The notes beneath the pieces were generated by a model. It was given only the letters and a program-made list of their open reading frames with translations, did not search any database and was not told where the DNA came from. From NCBI RefSeq assembly GCF_023061285.1, contig NZ_JAKGAM010000010.1:1-64000 (forward strand): 64,000 bases of DNA. The letters are read 5' to 3'. Made by a program: the position numbers and the translations under genes. Below are positions 8,904 to 18,264 of the stretch, one piece after another. Numbering within the stretch: the stretch's first letter is position 1; each line of letters begins with the position of its first letter. The stretch comes from Chromohalobacter nigrandesensis (GTDB taxonomy: Bacteria; Pseudomonadota; Gammaproteobacteria; Pseudomonadales; Halomonadaceae).

Positions 8904-9812
8904 ATGCAACCTACTATGAATGAGTCTGAATTAAGCGATGTGGCCAGCGGCTTGGCATCACAGGATGGCACGCTTGCATGGGTCGGCATGGAGGATATTG
9001 CCTTGCCTGTGCGTCTAACGGGCCAGCCGCTCAATGCCAGCGTGTCGGCCGGGGTTTCACTGGATGCTGCCGACGCGCGTGGCATCCATATGTCGCGTCT
9101 CTATCTGGCATTGGATGCCCTGGAGCACCAGGAGGTAACGCTATCGCGCGTGAGCACGGTATTGCAGCGCTTCCTGGATAGCCATGACGACTTATCCAGC
9201 ACGGCGTTTCTCGATCTGAGCGGTGACGTCCTGATCAAGCGCCCCGCGCTGATCAGCCCGCGATCAGGCTGGAAGGCATACCCCTTTACGCTGCGCTGTC
9301 GCCAAGATGCATACGGCATGCAGGCGACTCTCGAGATCACGATCGGCTATTCTTCGACCTGCCCCTGCTCGGCGGCCTTGGCGCGACAGTCGATCCAGCA
9401 GGCCTTCGACGAGGATTTTACCGATATGCCGATCAGCCACGACGCCGTCAGGACGTGGCTGGGTAGCGAGCAAGGCATCCTGGCCACGCCGCACAGCCAA
9501 CGCAGCCAGGCGCACCTGTCGCTACGTCTGGTCGACGGCCTCGATACACTCCCCATCGAGGCACTGATCGATAACGTCGAGAATGCGCTGGGCACGGCCT
9601 TGCAGACGGCGGTCAAGCGCGTCGACGAACAGGCCTTCGCTCTGGCTAACGGCCAGAACTTGATGTTCTGCGAGGATGCGGCACGCCGCGTGCAGCATGC
9701 CCTGCGCGGAGACGCCAACGTCCGCGGCTTCAAGGCTCGCATCGTGCATGCCGAAAGTCTGCATGCCCATGACGCGGTCGCGCACACGGAATGGCATTGG
9801 ACACCGGCCTGA
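8904..9812 (+). CDS. folE2: Zinc-independent GTP cyclohydrolase FolE2 (type IB)
   Basis: A 302-residue protein with FolE2 features: VGMEDIALPVRL, GIHMSRLYLALDAL, the SSTCPCSAALARQ motif that carries the catalytic Cys, and QNLMFCEDAARRV towards the C-terminus. FolE2 makes dihydroneopterin triphosphate, the first folate step, without needing Zn2+, and replaces FolE under zinc limitation. It follows zigA with a 3-bp gap and so shares the Zur-controlled promoter. ATG 8904 was taken; an in-frame ATG at 8916 is an alternative because neither has a strong ribosome site. Confidence 0.95.
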   Translation: MQPTMNESELSDVASGLASQDGTLAWVGMEDIALPVRLTGQPLNASVSAGVSLDAADARGIHMSRLYLALDALEHQEVTLSRVSTVLQRFLDSHDDLSSTAFLDLSGDVLIKRPALISPRSGWKAYPFTLRCRQDAYGMQATLEITIGYSSTCPCSAALARQSIQQAFDEDFTDMPISHDAVRTWLGSEQGILATPHSQRSQAHLSLRLVDGLDTLPIEALIDNVENALGTALQTAVKRVDEQAFALANGQNLMFCEDAARRVQHALRGDANVRGFKARIVHAESLHAHDAVAHTEWHWTPA

Positions 9813-9846
9813 GCATCGCGCCTTGCAACGACTCGCAATGCTTCGC

Positions 9847-9871
9847 ATCCGCCATCGCCTGGATGGCGGAT
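9847..9871. terminator. Hairpin between convergent folE2 and znuB
   Basis: ATCCGCCATC and GATGGCGGAT form a 10-bp perfect stem with a five-base loop, 35 bp after folE2 and 10 bp after the znuB stop. Only a weak T-rich stretch follows, so it may be a bidirectional or partly Rho-assisted terminator. Confidence 0.5.
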
Positions 9872-9880
9872 TCGATGTCT

Positions 9881-10714
9881 TTACGCGGACCGCTCCGGGC
9901 GCGCTGCCATGATGCGTAACGCCGTACGCCAGACATACGCGAGCACACTCGCCAAGGCAAACAGCGCGGCGGCGAGACTCACGATGGTGGGCCCCGTCGG
10001 TGTGTCGAACCAGTAGGCCGTTTGCAAACCACCGACGGCAGCCGCCACACCGATCATCGCCGCGACCACCACCATGCTTTCCGGCGTGCGGCTAAGCGTA
10101 CGTGCCGCCGCTGCGGGAATGATCAACAAGGCAGCGATCAGCAATACGCCGACGACCTTCAAGGCAACGGCCACCACGATGGCCAGCGACAACGTAAGGA
10201 TGAGCTGTTCGCGTTGCGGGTCAATACCACTGGCATGCGCCAGCTCCGCATTGAGTGTTGCGGTCAAAAGGCGCGACCAGCGCCATCCCATCAAGGCCAT
10301 GACCAGGGCCGCGCCTCCCCAGATGACGGCAAGATCGGCCTTGCCGACGGCAAGAATATCGCCGAACAGGTAGGCCATCAGATCGATGCGTACGCCGGAA
10401 ACGAAGGAGACCGCCACCAGGCCCAACGCCAGCGACGAATGTGCCATGACTCCCAATAGCGTATCCATGGCGTACCCCTTGCCGCTCAGCAGCGACACGA
10501 TCGTCGCCATGAGCAACGACACCACCAGCACGCCGGCGAAAATCGACGTCGACAGCAACAGAGCCAGCGCCACGCCCAGGATAGCCGCATGTGCGGTCGC
10601 ATCACCGAAAAAGGCCATGCGCCGCCACACGACCAAACAACCCAGCGGCGCGGCCGCCAAGGCAACGCCCAGGCCGGCCAGGGTGGCGCGTACCAGGAAG
10701 TCATCGAGTATCAC
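9881..10714 (-). CDS. znuB: High-affinity zinc ABC transporter permease ZnuB
   Basis: A 277-residue membrane protein of the ABC-3 family (eight or so helices). It starts DDFLVRATLAGLGVALAAAP and contains WRRMAFFGDATAHAAILGVA, the family-typical loop, and the late RTLSRTPESMVVVAAM segment. The GTG start overlaps the znuC stop by four bases (GTGA), so translation is coupled. It forms the inner-membrane channel of the ZnuABC importer; znuA lies divergently beyond znuC. Confidence 0.93.
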   Translation of the reverse strand: MILDDFLVRATLAGLGVALAAAPLGCLVVWRRMAFFGDATAHAAILGVALALLLSTSIFAGVLVVSLLMATIVSLLSGKGYAMDTLLGVMAHSSLALGLVAVSFVSGVRIDLMAYLFGDILAVGKADLAVIWGGAALVMALMGWRWSRLLTATLNAELAHASGIDPQREQLILTLSLAIVVAVALKVVGVLLIAALLIIPAAAARTLSRTPESMVVVAAMIGVAAAVGGLQTAYWFDTPTGPTIVSLAAALFALASVLAYVWRTALRIMAARPERSA

Positions 10715-11433
10715 GGGGCAATCTCCAAGGAGGGACGAGCATGGCGGTGACGGTATAGCGCCAAGGCGTCTTCGTCATCGAGGCCGAACATGGCGCGATA
10801 TTCCGGTGAGGCGGCAACCCGCTCAGGCGTTCCCGCACAGCAGATGGAACGGTTCAGACACACTACGCGATCCGAGGCCCGCATCACGACATGCAGTTCG
10901 TGGCTGACCATCAGGACGGCGCATCCCAATTCTTGGCGTACCCGTTCGATCTGGCGATAGAAGTCGGCCATCCCCTGCTGATCGAGCCCCTGCGTCGCCT
11001 CGTCGAGAATCAATAGATCGGGAGACGAAAGCAACGCACGCGCCAGCAGAACGCGCTGAAACTGCCCGCCCGAGAGGTCGCTAATCTGGCTACTGGCCTG
11101 CTGAGTGACGCCCGCACGTTCGAGCGCTGTATCGATCTCATGCCTCGGTCGTCGCCGCGGAAGACGCATCAAGCGCGATACCGTCATCGGCAACGTCGCA
11201 TCGAGGTGTAAACGTTGCGGCACATAGCCAATGACCATGCCCGGCGACTTGTCGATACAGCCGCGTTGCGGCACCAAAGCGCCGATAATGCTTTTCAGCA
11301 AGGTCGTCTTGCCCGAGCCGTTGGGTCCCACGATGGTGACGATTTCGCCCCGCTCGAGATCAAGGTGGATATCTTCCAACACGAGATGACCACCGAGGGC
11401 GAGATCCAGTTCAGCTATCGACAGTAGTCTCAT
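10711..11433 (-). CDS. znuC: Zinc ABC transporter ATPase ZnuC
   Basis: A 240-residue ABC ATPase. Walker A is VGPNGSGKTTLL, the signature is LSGGQFQRV and Walker B is DLLILDEATQGLD, followed by the switch His in VSHELHVVM. The start at 11433 (MRLLSIAELDLALGG) is the natural family start; the frame extends upstream into the Zur operator and is unlikely to be translated. It powers the ZnuB channel. Together with divergent znuA it shares a single 150-bp control region containing a Zur box. Confidence 0.94.
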   Translation of the reverse strand: MRLLSIAELDLALGGHLVLEDIHLDLERGEIVTIVGPNGSGKTTLLKSIIGALVPQRGCIDKSPGMVIGYVPQRLHLDATLPMTVSRLMRLPRRRPRHEIDTALERAGVTQQASSQISDLSGGQFQRVLLARALLSSPDLLILDEATQGLDQQGMADFYRQIERVRQELGCAVLMVSHELHVVMRASDRVVCLNRSICCAGTPERVAASPEYRAMFGLDDEDALALYRHRHARPSLEIAP

Positions 11434-11516
11434 GGGGAATCCGGATACATAAGTCGCTGCTCCACGAAGGGATGACCTCACAGATGAAAAGGAAGGGTTG
11501 CTCCTTGCACTATAAA

Positions 11517-11537
11517 ATATGTTATAACATAACATAT
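11517..11537. promoter_or_regulatory. Zur-type operator between znuCB and znuA
   Basis: TGTTATAACATAACA with AT-rich flanks forms an imperfect palindrome like the boxes before zigA and zinT. It is 84 bp from the znuC start and 43 bp from the znuA start, well placed to repress both divergent units when zinc is adequate. Confidence 0.85.
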
Positions 11538-11579
11538 TGGTGTTCAATACTCGCTCACACACGCCTGGAGAACCGTCCG

Positions 11580-12569
<990 letters not shown>

Positions 12570-12619
12570 TGGGATAGCGGTCATTTGCATCGAGCTACCC
12601 TATGCAGCATCATTTTTAG

Positions 12620-12635
12620 GTATGTTATAACATAC
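12620..12635. promoter_or_regulatory. Zur-type operator upstream of zinT
   Basis: GTATGTTATAACATAC is a perfect 16-bp palindrome, 45 bp before the zinT start, matching the other two Zur boxes in this window. Confidence 0.87.
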
Positions 12636-12680
12636 AAAACGATTTACACTCGCCTCATTGATTCACGCCAGGAGATCATC

Positions 12681-13385
12681 ATGCGTCACTCTTCAGCCCA
12701 TGCCGCCCTCGCGCTAGGCCTGCTATCGCTGGCGAGCGTTCCGCTTGCCGTCGCCCAGCAGGACGCCCACGACCACCATGAGCATGACCACGCGCACGAA
12801 CACGGCCATAGCCACGATCATGCGCATGACCACTCCCATGATCATGACAGTGATATTTACGCCGGCTACTTCGATGACAGCCAGGTAGAGGATCGCGCGT
12901 TATCGGATTGGGAAGGTGACTGGCAGTCAGTGTATCCCTACCTCGAGGACGGCACGCTCGATGAAGTATTCGCGCACAAGGCCGCGCATAGCGATGACAA
13001 GACGGCTGCCGACTATAAGCAGTACTACACGACCGGTTATCGCACGGATGTCGATCGCATCGTGATCGAGGGTGACCAGGTCTCATTCTACGCAGATGGC
13101 AACAAGCGCACCGGGGAATACACCTACGACGGTTATGAAATCCTCACGTACGAGGCCGGCAATCGCGGCGTGCGCTATATCTTCGAGCGCGACGGCGGCA
13201 ACGCGGATGCGCCTCGCTACATCCAGTTCAGCGATCATGCCATCTACCCCACCGATGCCAGCCACTATCATCTTTACTGGGGCGATGATCGCGCCGCTCT
13301 GCTGGATGAAGTCACGAACTGGCCGACGTACTACCCTTCGGACCTGGATGGCGATGCTATCGCCCAGGAAATGCTGGCGCATTGA
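12681..13385 (+). CDS. zinT: Periplasmic metal-binding protein ZinT (YodA)
   Basis: A 234-residue protein with signal peptide (ALALGLLSLASVPLAVAQ) followed by a His-rich linker (HDHHEHDHAHEHGHSHDHAH and more) and a lipocalin-like ZinT domain: IYAGYFDDSQVEDRALSDWE, GDWQSVYPYLEDGTLDEVF, YYTTGYRTDVDRIVIEGDQV and the late SHYHLYWGDD. ZinT binds Zn2+ in the periplasm and passes it to ZnuA. The start at 12681 has CAGGAGAT upstream. A Zur box precedes it, so it is a separate zinc-starvation transcript next to znuA. Confidence 0.95.
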   Translation: MRHSSAHAALALGLLSLASVPLAVAQQDAHDHHEHDHAHEHGHSHDHAHDHSHDHDSDIYAGYFDDSQVEDRALSDWEGDWQSVYPYLEDGTLDEVFAHKAAHSDDKTAADYKQYYTTGYRTDVDRIVIEGDQVSFYADGNKRTGEYTYDGYEILTYEAGNRGVRYIFERDGGNADAPRYIQFSDHAIYPTDASHYHLYWGDDRAALLDEVTNWPTYYPSDLDGDAIAQEMLAH

Positions 13386-13411
13386 CGCTGACACCCAACA
13401 ACGCATGCAAC

Positions 13412-13434
13412 GCCGCCCTTCATGAAAGGGCGGC
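13412..13434. terminator. Hairpin between convergent zinT and DMT transporter
   Basis: GCCGCCCTT pairs with AAGGGCGGC across a five-base loop, 27 bp after the zinT stop. The tail is only weakly T-rich on either strand. Confidence 0.5.
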
Positions 13435-13451
13435 TGCGTTTGACCATCCCG

Positions 13452-14330
13452 CTAGGCCACCTCTTCTCTACGACTTTTCATCTGTGTAATAGCCGCGCTT
13501 CCCAGTACGCCGATAAAGGCAATGACCAGCGGCACGCTAAAGGCGGCGCGTCCCACCAGAATCAGAAACAAGGAAGAAATGATGGGCACGAAATAGGTCA
13601 GCACCCCCAGCAACGTGGAGGAACTGCGTAGCAAGGCGTAGCCCCAGGTAATAAAGGCCAGCCCATAAGGGCCGACACCGATGAGCGCCGCGACGCTCCA
13701 GTCCATGGCGGTCGTGTGTTCGGGGGTGACTTCGAATAGGCAATGCAGCCCCCAGGAGGCAACGGCGGCGCCGGCAAACAAGTATTTGTATTCGACCCAG
13801 GACAATGCGGCGCGCCCTCGCAGATAAAGGGAAAACATGATCCAGGAGATACCTGAAGCAATCCCTTCCACATAGCCGAGCGCCGAAGTCGGTTCTCCCT
13901 GGCCGTTCGAGAGCACCAGTGGGATCAGGCCTGAAAAAGCCACGGCCGACCCCAGCAAGGTACGCACCCTGAGTCCACGCCCCGCCAGTACGTCCGCGAC
14001 GAGCATGAAACCCAATGGCCAAAGATAGGTCACGAGAGTGATCTTCGCCGGATCGCCCTTCCCCAGCGCCGAGAAGTAGAAATACAGCGCGCCCGTCAGG
14101 CCACCGATTCCCATCAGCCAGAACTTCCAGTCACGATACGACGACGTCCCGCTTGCCGAGCCGCCTCGCTGCCCGACGCCTTGTGCCATTAGCGCCGCCG
14201 CGCCCATGGCGACTGCGGCCGTCAACATCGGCGGTAGATTGATCAAATCGCGCAATACCGGGAGACTCGCCCAGAGCGTTACCGTCAAGAGTCCTGCCAA
14301 TAACCCGGCTGATGTACGTGTTTTGCCCAT
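13452..14330 (-). CDS. EamA-family (DMT) transporter
   Basis: A 292-residue inner-membrane protein with about ten hydrophobic segments in two EamA repeats, including SALGKGDPAKITLVTYLWPL and WGYALLRSSSTLLGVLTYFV. The ATG at 14330 (MGKTRTS) is preceded by GGAGCGGG. A LysR gene begins 122 bp away in the opposite direction and is the probable regulator. It is likely a metabolite or aromatic amino-acid exporter, but no substrate can be assigned. Confidence 0.85.
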   Translation of the reverse strand: MGKTRTSAGLLAGLLTVTLWASLPVLRDLINLPPMLTAAVAMGAAALMAQGVGQRGGSASGTSSYRDWKFWLMGIGGLTGALYFYFSALGKGDPAKITLVTYLWPLGFMLVADVLAGRGLRVRTLLGSAVAFSGLIPLVLSNGQGEPTSALGYVEGIASGISWIMFSLYLRGRAALSWVEYKYLFAGAAVASWGLHCLFEVTPEHTTAMDWSVAALIGVGPYGLAFITWGYALLRSSSTLLGVLTYFVPIISSLFLILVGRAAFSVPLVIAFIGVLGSAAITQMKSRREEVA

Positions 14331-14451
14331 GACCCGCTCCTGTGCGTAACAAATAGGCATTAGGTATGTGTCGCGAGCAGTCTGGTGCCGAATGAATTAT
14401 CATGGAAACGAAGACTTCCGATATTTCGATCATGATTCGTGATGGTGTTGT

Positions 14452-15348
14452 ATGACTCATATTCGTCCCTTGGATCTGGTAGTGCTCCAGACCTTCGTCA
14501 CCGTGGTGGATAGAGGCGGATTTACAGCGGCGGGAGATACCTTGCATCTGGCGCAATCGACGATCAGTGCGCACATGAAGCGCCTGGAGGAAACCTTCGG
14601 TCAGCCCTTGCTGCAGCGCGGGCGAAAAACGCCGATCCCTACGCCGGCAGGGGAGCGCTTGCTCTCTCACGCGCGGCAGATGCTGCGCCAAAACGCGCTC
14701 GCCTGGCAGGATGTCAGCGATCAACGGCTGGATGGTGTGGTGCGCCTAGGCATTCCCGACGATTACGTGATCTATCTGCCCGAGGCGCTTTCCGAGTTCG
14801 AGTCCCAGTATCCGGGGGTCGAATTGCAAGTAGACTGCGGGCTCAGCGTGGACCTGGTGCAGAGCGTTCGCGCAGGCAGCCTGGATCTAGCAATCACCAC
14901 GCGCCAGCCCAAGAGCCCCGGCGGGGAGGTGTTGTGCCAAGAGCCTACGGTATGGGCCGGCGCGCCCGGACATGATACACAACGCCGCTCGCCACTGCCG
15001 CTGGCGGTTTCCAAGGACGGGGTCTGCATCTTCAGGGAGCGCGCGCTGGCAGCACTCGACGCCGTGGGCCTTCCCTGGCGGATCGCGTATACCAGCGCCA
15101 GTCTGTCCGGCCTCACGGCGGCGGTGCGCGCGGGCCTGGCGATCACGGTGCTCACGCCCTCCATGCTGAGTTCGGACCTGCGCATCATCGACAGCGCCGA
15201 AGGCCTCCCCGAGCTGCCCATGACCGAAATCGCCCTGCATCGCAGCCCGGGGCGCCCCAAAGAAGCGACGCGTCAGCTCGCATTGAGCCTGCAAGCCCAC
15301 ATTCAGGCCCGCTCAACGGTCGGCCTGAACAAAGCAGCGCCAGCATGA
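14452..15348 (+). CDS. LysR-family transcriptional regulator
   Basis: A 298-residue LysR regulator: winged helix-turn-helix over residues 5-65 (LVVLQTFVTVVDRGGFTAAG, then LAQSTISAHMKRLEE), followed by a periplasmic-binding-like effector domain beginning GVVRLGIPDDYV. It is divergent from the EamA transporter, the classical layout for a regulator and its target. Inducer unknown. Confidence 0.9.
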   Translation: MTHIRPLDLVVLQTFVTVVDRGGFTAAGDTLHLAQSTISAHMKRLEETFGQPLLQRGRKTPIPTPAGERLLSHARQMLRQNALAWQDVSDQRLDGVVRLGIPDDYVIYLPEALSEFESQYPGVELQVDCGLSVDLVQSVRAGSLDLAITTRQPKSPGGEVLCQEPTVWAGAPGHDTQRRSPLPLAVSKDGVCIFRERALAALDAVGLPWRIAYTSASLSGLTAAVRAGLAITVLTPSMLSSDLRIIDSAEGLPELPMTEIALHRSPGRPKEATRQLALSLQAHIQARSTVGLNKAAPA

Positions 15349-15429
15349 GCCGCCTCTCGCACCCATAGCATCATTAGCTACACTGCTGGCATTCTTGTCG
15401 CTCGTCGCATACCGCCTGAAGGAGCTCGC

Positions 15430-15960
15430 ATGGGGCGTTACCCTGCCATCTATTTAGTCTCTATCGAGAGGCTTGCGCCGCGTGTCCGAGCAGCGTTGGC
15501 GCTACTCGTGTGCCTGTTCGTCCTCGCCGGATGTTCGTCGAGCCAACGCATCGAGACACACGATCCTGGCCCGACCACGGCGGAGAACCTTTCCATGGAG
15601 AGGGCGTTGATCATTTCCAGCGCCAAGCAAGCGATGGGCACGCCTTATAAGTGGGGCGGCAATTCGCTGGAGAGTGGGGTGGATTGTTCCGGGCTGGTGC
15701 AAGTGGCATATCGTGCGGCGGGTATCGACGTGCCGCGCACCTCCAATCAGCAGTACCAGACGCTTGAGCATCGCGACCAGGCACGCCCGGGCGATCTGCT
15801 GTTCTTCGGCGCGGGAGATCGCGCCACCCATGTCGGCATCTATCTGGGCAAGCGCGAGATGATTCACGCCCCCGGCAGCGGCCGCGAGGTGACGGTGTCC
15901 TCGCTGGATATCCGCTACTGGCGTAAACACTACCTGGGGGCGGCCGGCCCGGCGCCGTGA
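15430..15960 (+). CDS. NlpC/P60 cell-wall hydrolase lipoprotein
   Basis: A 176-residue protein with lipobox VLAGC (Cys at residue 35), preceded by an unusually long n-region of about 20 residues; a later start is possible but no other Met precedes the lipobox. The NlpC/P60 domain covers the second half: catalytic Cys in GVDCSGLVQVAY, His in THVGIYLGK and the third polar residue near MIHAPGSG. Such Spr/MepS-like proteins cleave peptide cross-links or stem peptides of peptidoglycan at the outer-membrane face. Confidence 0.9.
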   Translation: MGRYPAIYLVSIERLAPRVRAALALLVCLFVLAGCSSSQRIETHDPGPTTAENLSMERALIISSAKQAMGTPYKWGGNSLESGVDCSGLVQVAYRAAGIDVPRTSNQQYQTLEHRDQARPGDLLFFGAGDRATHVGIYLGKREMIHAPGSGREVTVSSLDIRYWRKHYLGAAGPAP

Positions 15961-16157
15961 GCGTCAACAGGCCATTACGGTGCGCTGGCCCCTTGTGTTG
16001 GCCGCCACGCGTCACCATATGTTGAGGAGAGGGGTGCGGGAAGCGCCGCATGGGCAAATATCCAAGATGCATTTGCTTAGCGACATTCATTGTTTCCCAT
16101 TCCCCGTTCGTGATGCGATGCTCGATGCTTCGCGCCAATTAGTGAAAGGAGGACGCC

Positions 16158-16790
16158 ATGGCACTTCAACTCGGCGATATTGCCCCGGATTTCACCCAGG
16201 ACAGCACCGACGGAACGATCAACTTCCACGAATGGGCCGGCGACAACTGGGTCATCCTGTTCTCGCATCCCAAGGATTTCACGCCGGTATGCACCACCGA
16301 GCTCGGTGAAGTGTCGCGCCTGAAGCCGGAATTCGAAAAGCGCAACGCCAAGGCCATGGGTCTCTCCGTCGACCCGGTGGACGATCACAAGGCGTGGGAA
16401 GGCGACATCAAGGAAACCCAGGGCCACGGCCTGAATTTCCCGCTGCTGGCGGATGCCGACCGCAAGGTCAGCTCGCTGTACGGGATGATTCATCCCAACG
16501 CCAACGACACCTTGACGGTGCGTAGCGTCTTCATCATCGATCCCAACAAGAAGGTACGCCTGACGCTGACCTATCCGGCAAGCACCGGTCGCAACTTCGC
16601 GGAAATCCTGCGCGTGCTGGATAGCCTGCAGTTGACCGACAGCCAGAAAGTCGCCACACCGGTGAACTGGACCGAAGGCGACGACTGCATCATCGTGCCC
16701 TCGATCGACAACGAGAAGGCCAAGGAACTCTTCCCGCAAGGCTGGGACGAGAAGAAGCCGTACCTGCGCATGGTCAAGCTGCAGAAATGA
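16158..16790 (+). CDS. 1-Cys peroxiredoxin (Prx6 type)
   Basis: A 210-residue thiol peroxidase. The peroxidatic Cys is residue 45 in DFTPVCTTELGE, and SHPKDFTP, GLSVDPVDDHKAW and the C-terminal KKPYLRMVKL are typical of the Prx6 subgroup. A second Cys in GDDCIIVPS is a known conserved Cys not used as classical resolving residue. It reduces hydrogen peroxide and organic hydroperoxides in the cytosol. A strong AAAGGAGG precedes the ATG, suggesting high expression; a perfect-palindrome terminator follows. Confidence 0.93.
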   Translation: MALQLGDIAPDFTQDSTDGTINFHEWAGDNWVILFSHPKDFTPVCTTELGEVSRLKPEFEKRNAKAMGLSVDPVDDHKAWEGDIKETQGHGLNFPLLADADRKVSSLYGMIHPNANDTLTVRSVFIIDPNKKVRLTLTYPASTGRNFAEILRVLDSLQLTDSQKVATPVNWTEGDDCIIVPSIDNEKAKELFPQGWDEKKPYLRMVKLQK

Positions 16791-16840
16791 CCCCCTGGCA
16801 ATGATCCGCCTCGTCAGGCGCCGTCCGGTGCAATGACTCT

Positions 16841-16868
16841 ATCGCCCGTGGCCTAGGCCACGGGCGAT
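16841..16868. terminator. Terminator-like perfect palindrome after peroxiredoxin gene
   Basis: ATCGCCCGTGGCC and GGCCACGGGCGAT form a 13-bp perfect stem with a TA loop centre, 50 bp after the stop codon. The sequence beyond is TCGTTTGG, so the U tract is short. Confidence 0.6.
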
Positions 16869-17040
16869 CGTCGTTTGGCCGCCACACGCCGCGCCGTGCG
16901 AATCACACGCACCAAACACGCTGCTCGATAAGCAACGAATAATAGCAGGATAGCTATCTTGAACGTGACCTTGATGCGCATCGTCGTACCCGGCTCGGCG
17001 TCTCATGGGGAAGGAGTACGACGAGTTAATCAGAGGAATG

Positions 17041-17113
17041 TTAAGGAATGATGTTAGCGCCGAGGTAGGCGACTGCACCCAATATCGACATCACGCAAGC
17101 AGACTTGAGCGTG
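17041..17113 (-). pseudogene. Possible C-terminal remnant of a membrane protein
   Basis: On the minus strand this stretch reads EAFTLKSACVMSILGAVAYL then GANIIP and a stop, a hydrophobic segment resembling a transporter C-terminus. It is cut upstream by an in-frame stop and has no start. It lies between the peroxiredoxin terminator and the partial deacetylase copy. The rest of 16870-17170 shows nothing recognisable except an A/T-rich run near 17120-17145. Low confidence. Confidence 0.25.
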
Positions 17114-17173
17114 AATGCCTCTTTTTAATAAAAAAATACTTATTCAGGAGCTATCGATAAAATCAAACCCTAA

Positions 17174-17281
17174 TCAGCTTTGGGTCAAGCCTTCGAAAAA
17201 GCTCACGGCGTTGGCTTCCAGCCCCTCGAGATAATAGCCGCCTTCCTGCACCACCAGCGTCGGCAGGTCGAGGTCGGCCAC
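17174..17281 (-). pseudogene. Partial second copy of the deacetylase gene 3' end
   Basis: Positions 17189-17281 repeat 19882-19974 (last part of the deacetylase gene) with about 5 differences in 93 bp and no gaps by hand count. The copy encodes [20 protein letters not shown] and continues to FFEG, then ends in its own tail LTQS and stop, where the complete gene ends TGRVP. It has no start codon of its own family. The repeat begins at the mmuM stop codon (one shared base), so the mmuMP cassette is bracketed by direct repeats. Confidence 0.9.
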
Positions 17282-18264
17282 TATATGCCCTGGACTGGTG
17301 ATGCTTGGCGTTGCGACCGCCAATCGGCCAGTGCCTGAATATCCGCCGGTGTCGTCCGGCAGCAACCGCCGATGCCTGATGCGCCTGCCGTCAGCCAGTG
17401 CTCAACCCCTTGTGCCAGACCGAAAGGACCGACAGCGGTATAGTCGCAGGCCGCCGGATGCCAGGTTTTGGTCGCTGGGTCGTACACCTCCCCTGAGTTG
17501 GGGTAGACCAACACCGGCAGATCACACTCGCGGCGGATTTCCTCAATCAGCGATTCGATATGGGCCAACGCCGTGCAGTTCACACCGATCGCCGCCACAC
17601 CGGGGCAGTCGGCCAGGGCTCTCGCACATACCGCGATCGGCGTACCGTCGCTGATGTGTTGGCCATCCTTCGCCGAGAAAGTAATCCAGGCATGGGTATC
17701 TGGGTGCTCGGCCAATAAATCGGTGATCGCCAGCGCCTCTTCCAGGGAAGGCAATGTTTCGGCGGCCAATAGATCCGCGCCTGCGGTCAGCAGCAGCTCA
17801 AAACGCTCGCGGTGAAACTCAACCAGCCCGGCGCGATCCAGGTCATAGTTGCCGCGGTATTCACTGCCATCCGCCAGATAAGCACCATAAGGGCCGACGG
17901 ATGCCGCCACCAGCGGTTTGGGCCGGTCGGTTTGCCCCGGCTGCCACACCGCATCCCGCGCCTGCTGCGCCAGCGTGACCGATAGCTGAATCAACGCCCG
18001 CGCCTTGTCTGCCGTCAGCCCTGCCTGCATGAAACCAGGTACCGTGGCCTGGTAGCTGGCGGTAATCGCGCAGTCGGCCCCGGCTTCAAAATAAGCCTGA
18101 TGCACCTGACGGATCTTCTCCGGGGCCTGCGCCAGCAAGCGCGCCGACCAGAGGTTGTCATTGAGGTCGCAGCCTAGCGCTTCAAGCTCGGTGGCCAAGG
18201 CACCGTCGATGACCATAAAAGGCACGTCGGCCAACAAGGCCCTGATCGGATTCAACTCACTCAT
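17281..18264 (-). CDS. mmuM: Homocysteine S-methyltransferase MmuM
   Basis: A 327-residue enzyme of the Hcy-methyltransferase family. [17 protein letters not shown] at the N-terminus, [18 protein letters not shown] with the first zinc Cys and [11 protein letters not shown] with the other two are all present. It transfers a methyl group from S-methylmethionine to homocysteine, giving two methionines. Its ATG overlaps the mmuP stop (ATGA). Its own TAG stop abuts the partial deacetylase repeat to the base, so its last few codons could have been altered when the cassette arrived. Length is slightly above the usual 310. Confidence 0.94.
   Translation of the reverse strand: MSELNPIRALLADVPFMVIDGALATELEALGCDLNDNLWSARLLAQAPEKIRQVHQAYFEAGADCAITASYQATVPGFMQAGLTADKARALIQLSVTLAQQARDAVWQPGQTDRPKPLVAASVGPYGAYLADGSEYRGNYDLDRAGLVEFHRERFELLLTAGADLLAAETLPSLEEALAITDLLAEHPDTHAWITFSAKDGQHISDGTPIAVCARALADCPGVAAIGVNCTALAHIESLIEEIRRECDLPVLVYPNSGEVYDPATKTWHPAACDYTAVGPFGLAQGVEHWLTAGASGIGGCCRTTPADIQALADWRSQRQASPVQGI

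Noticed and set aside
17174-17365. Minus-strand frame considered as a small independent gene
   Set aside because: Its first half is antisense or out-of-frame mmuM sequence and its second half is the repeated deacetylase end; no family start exists.
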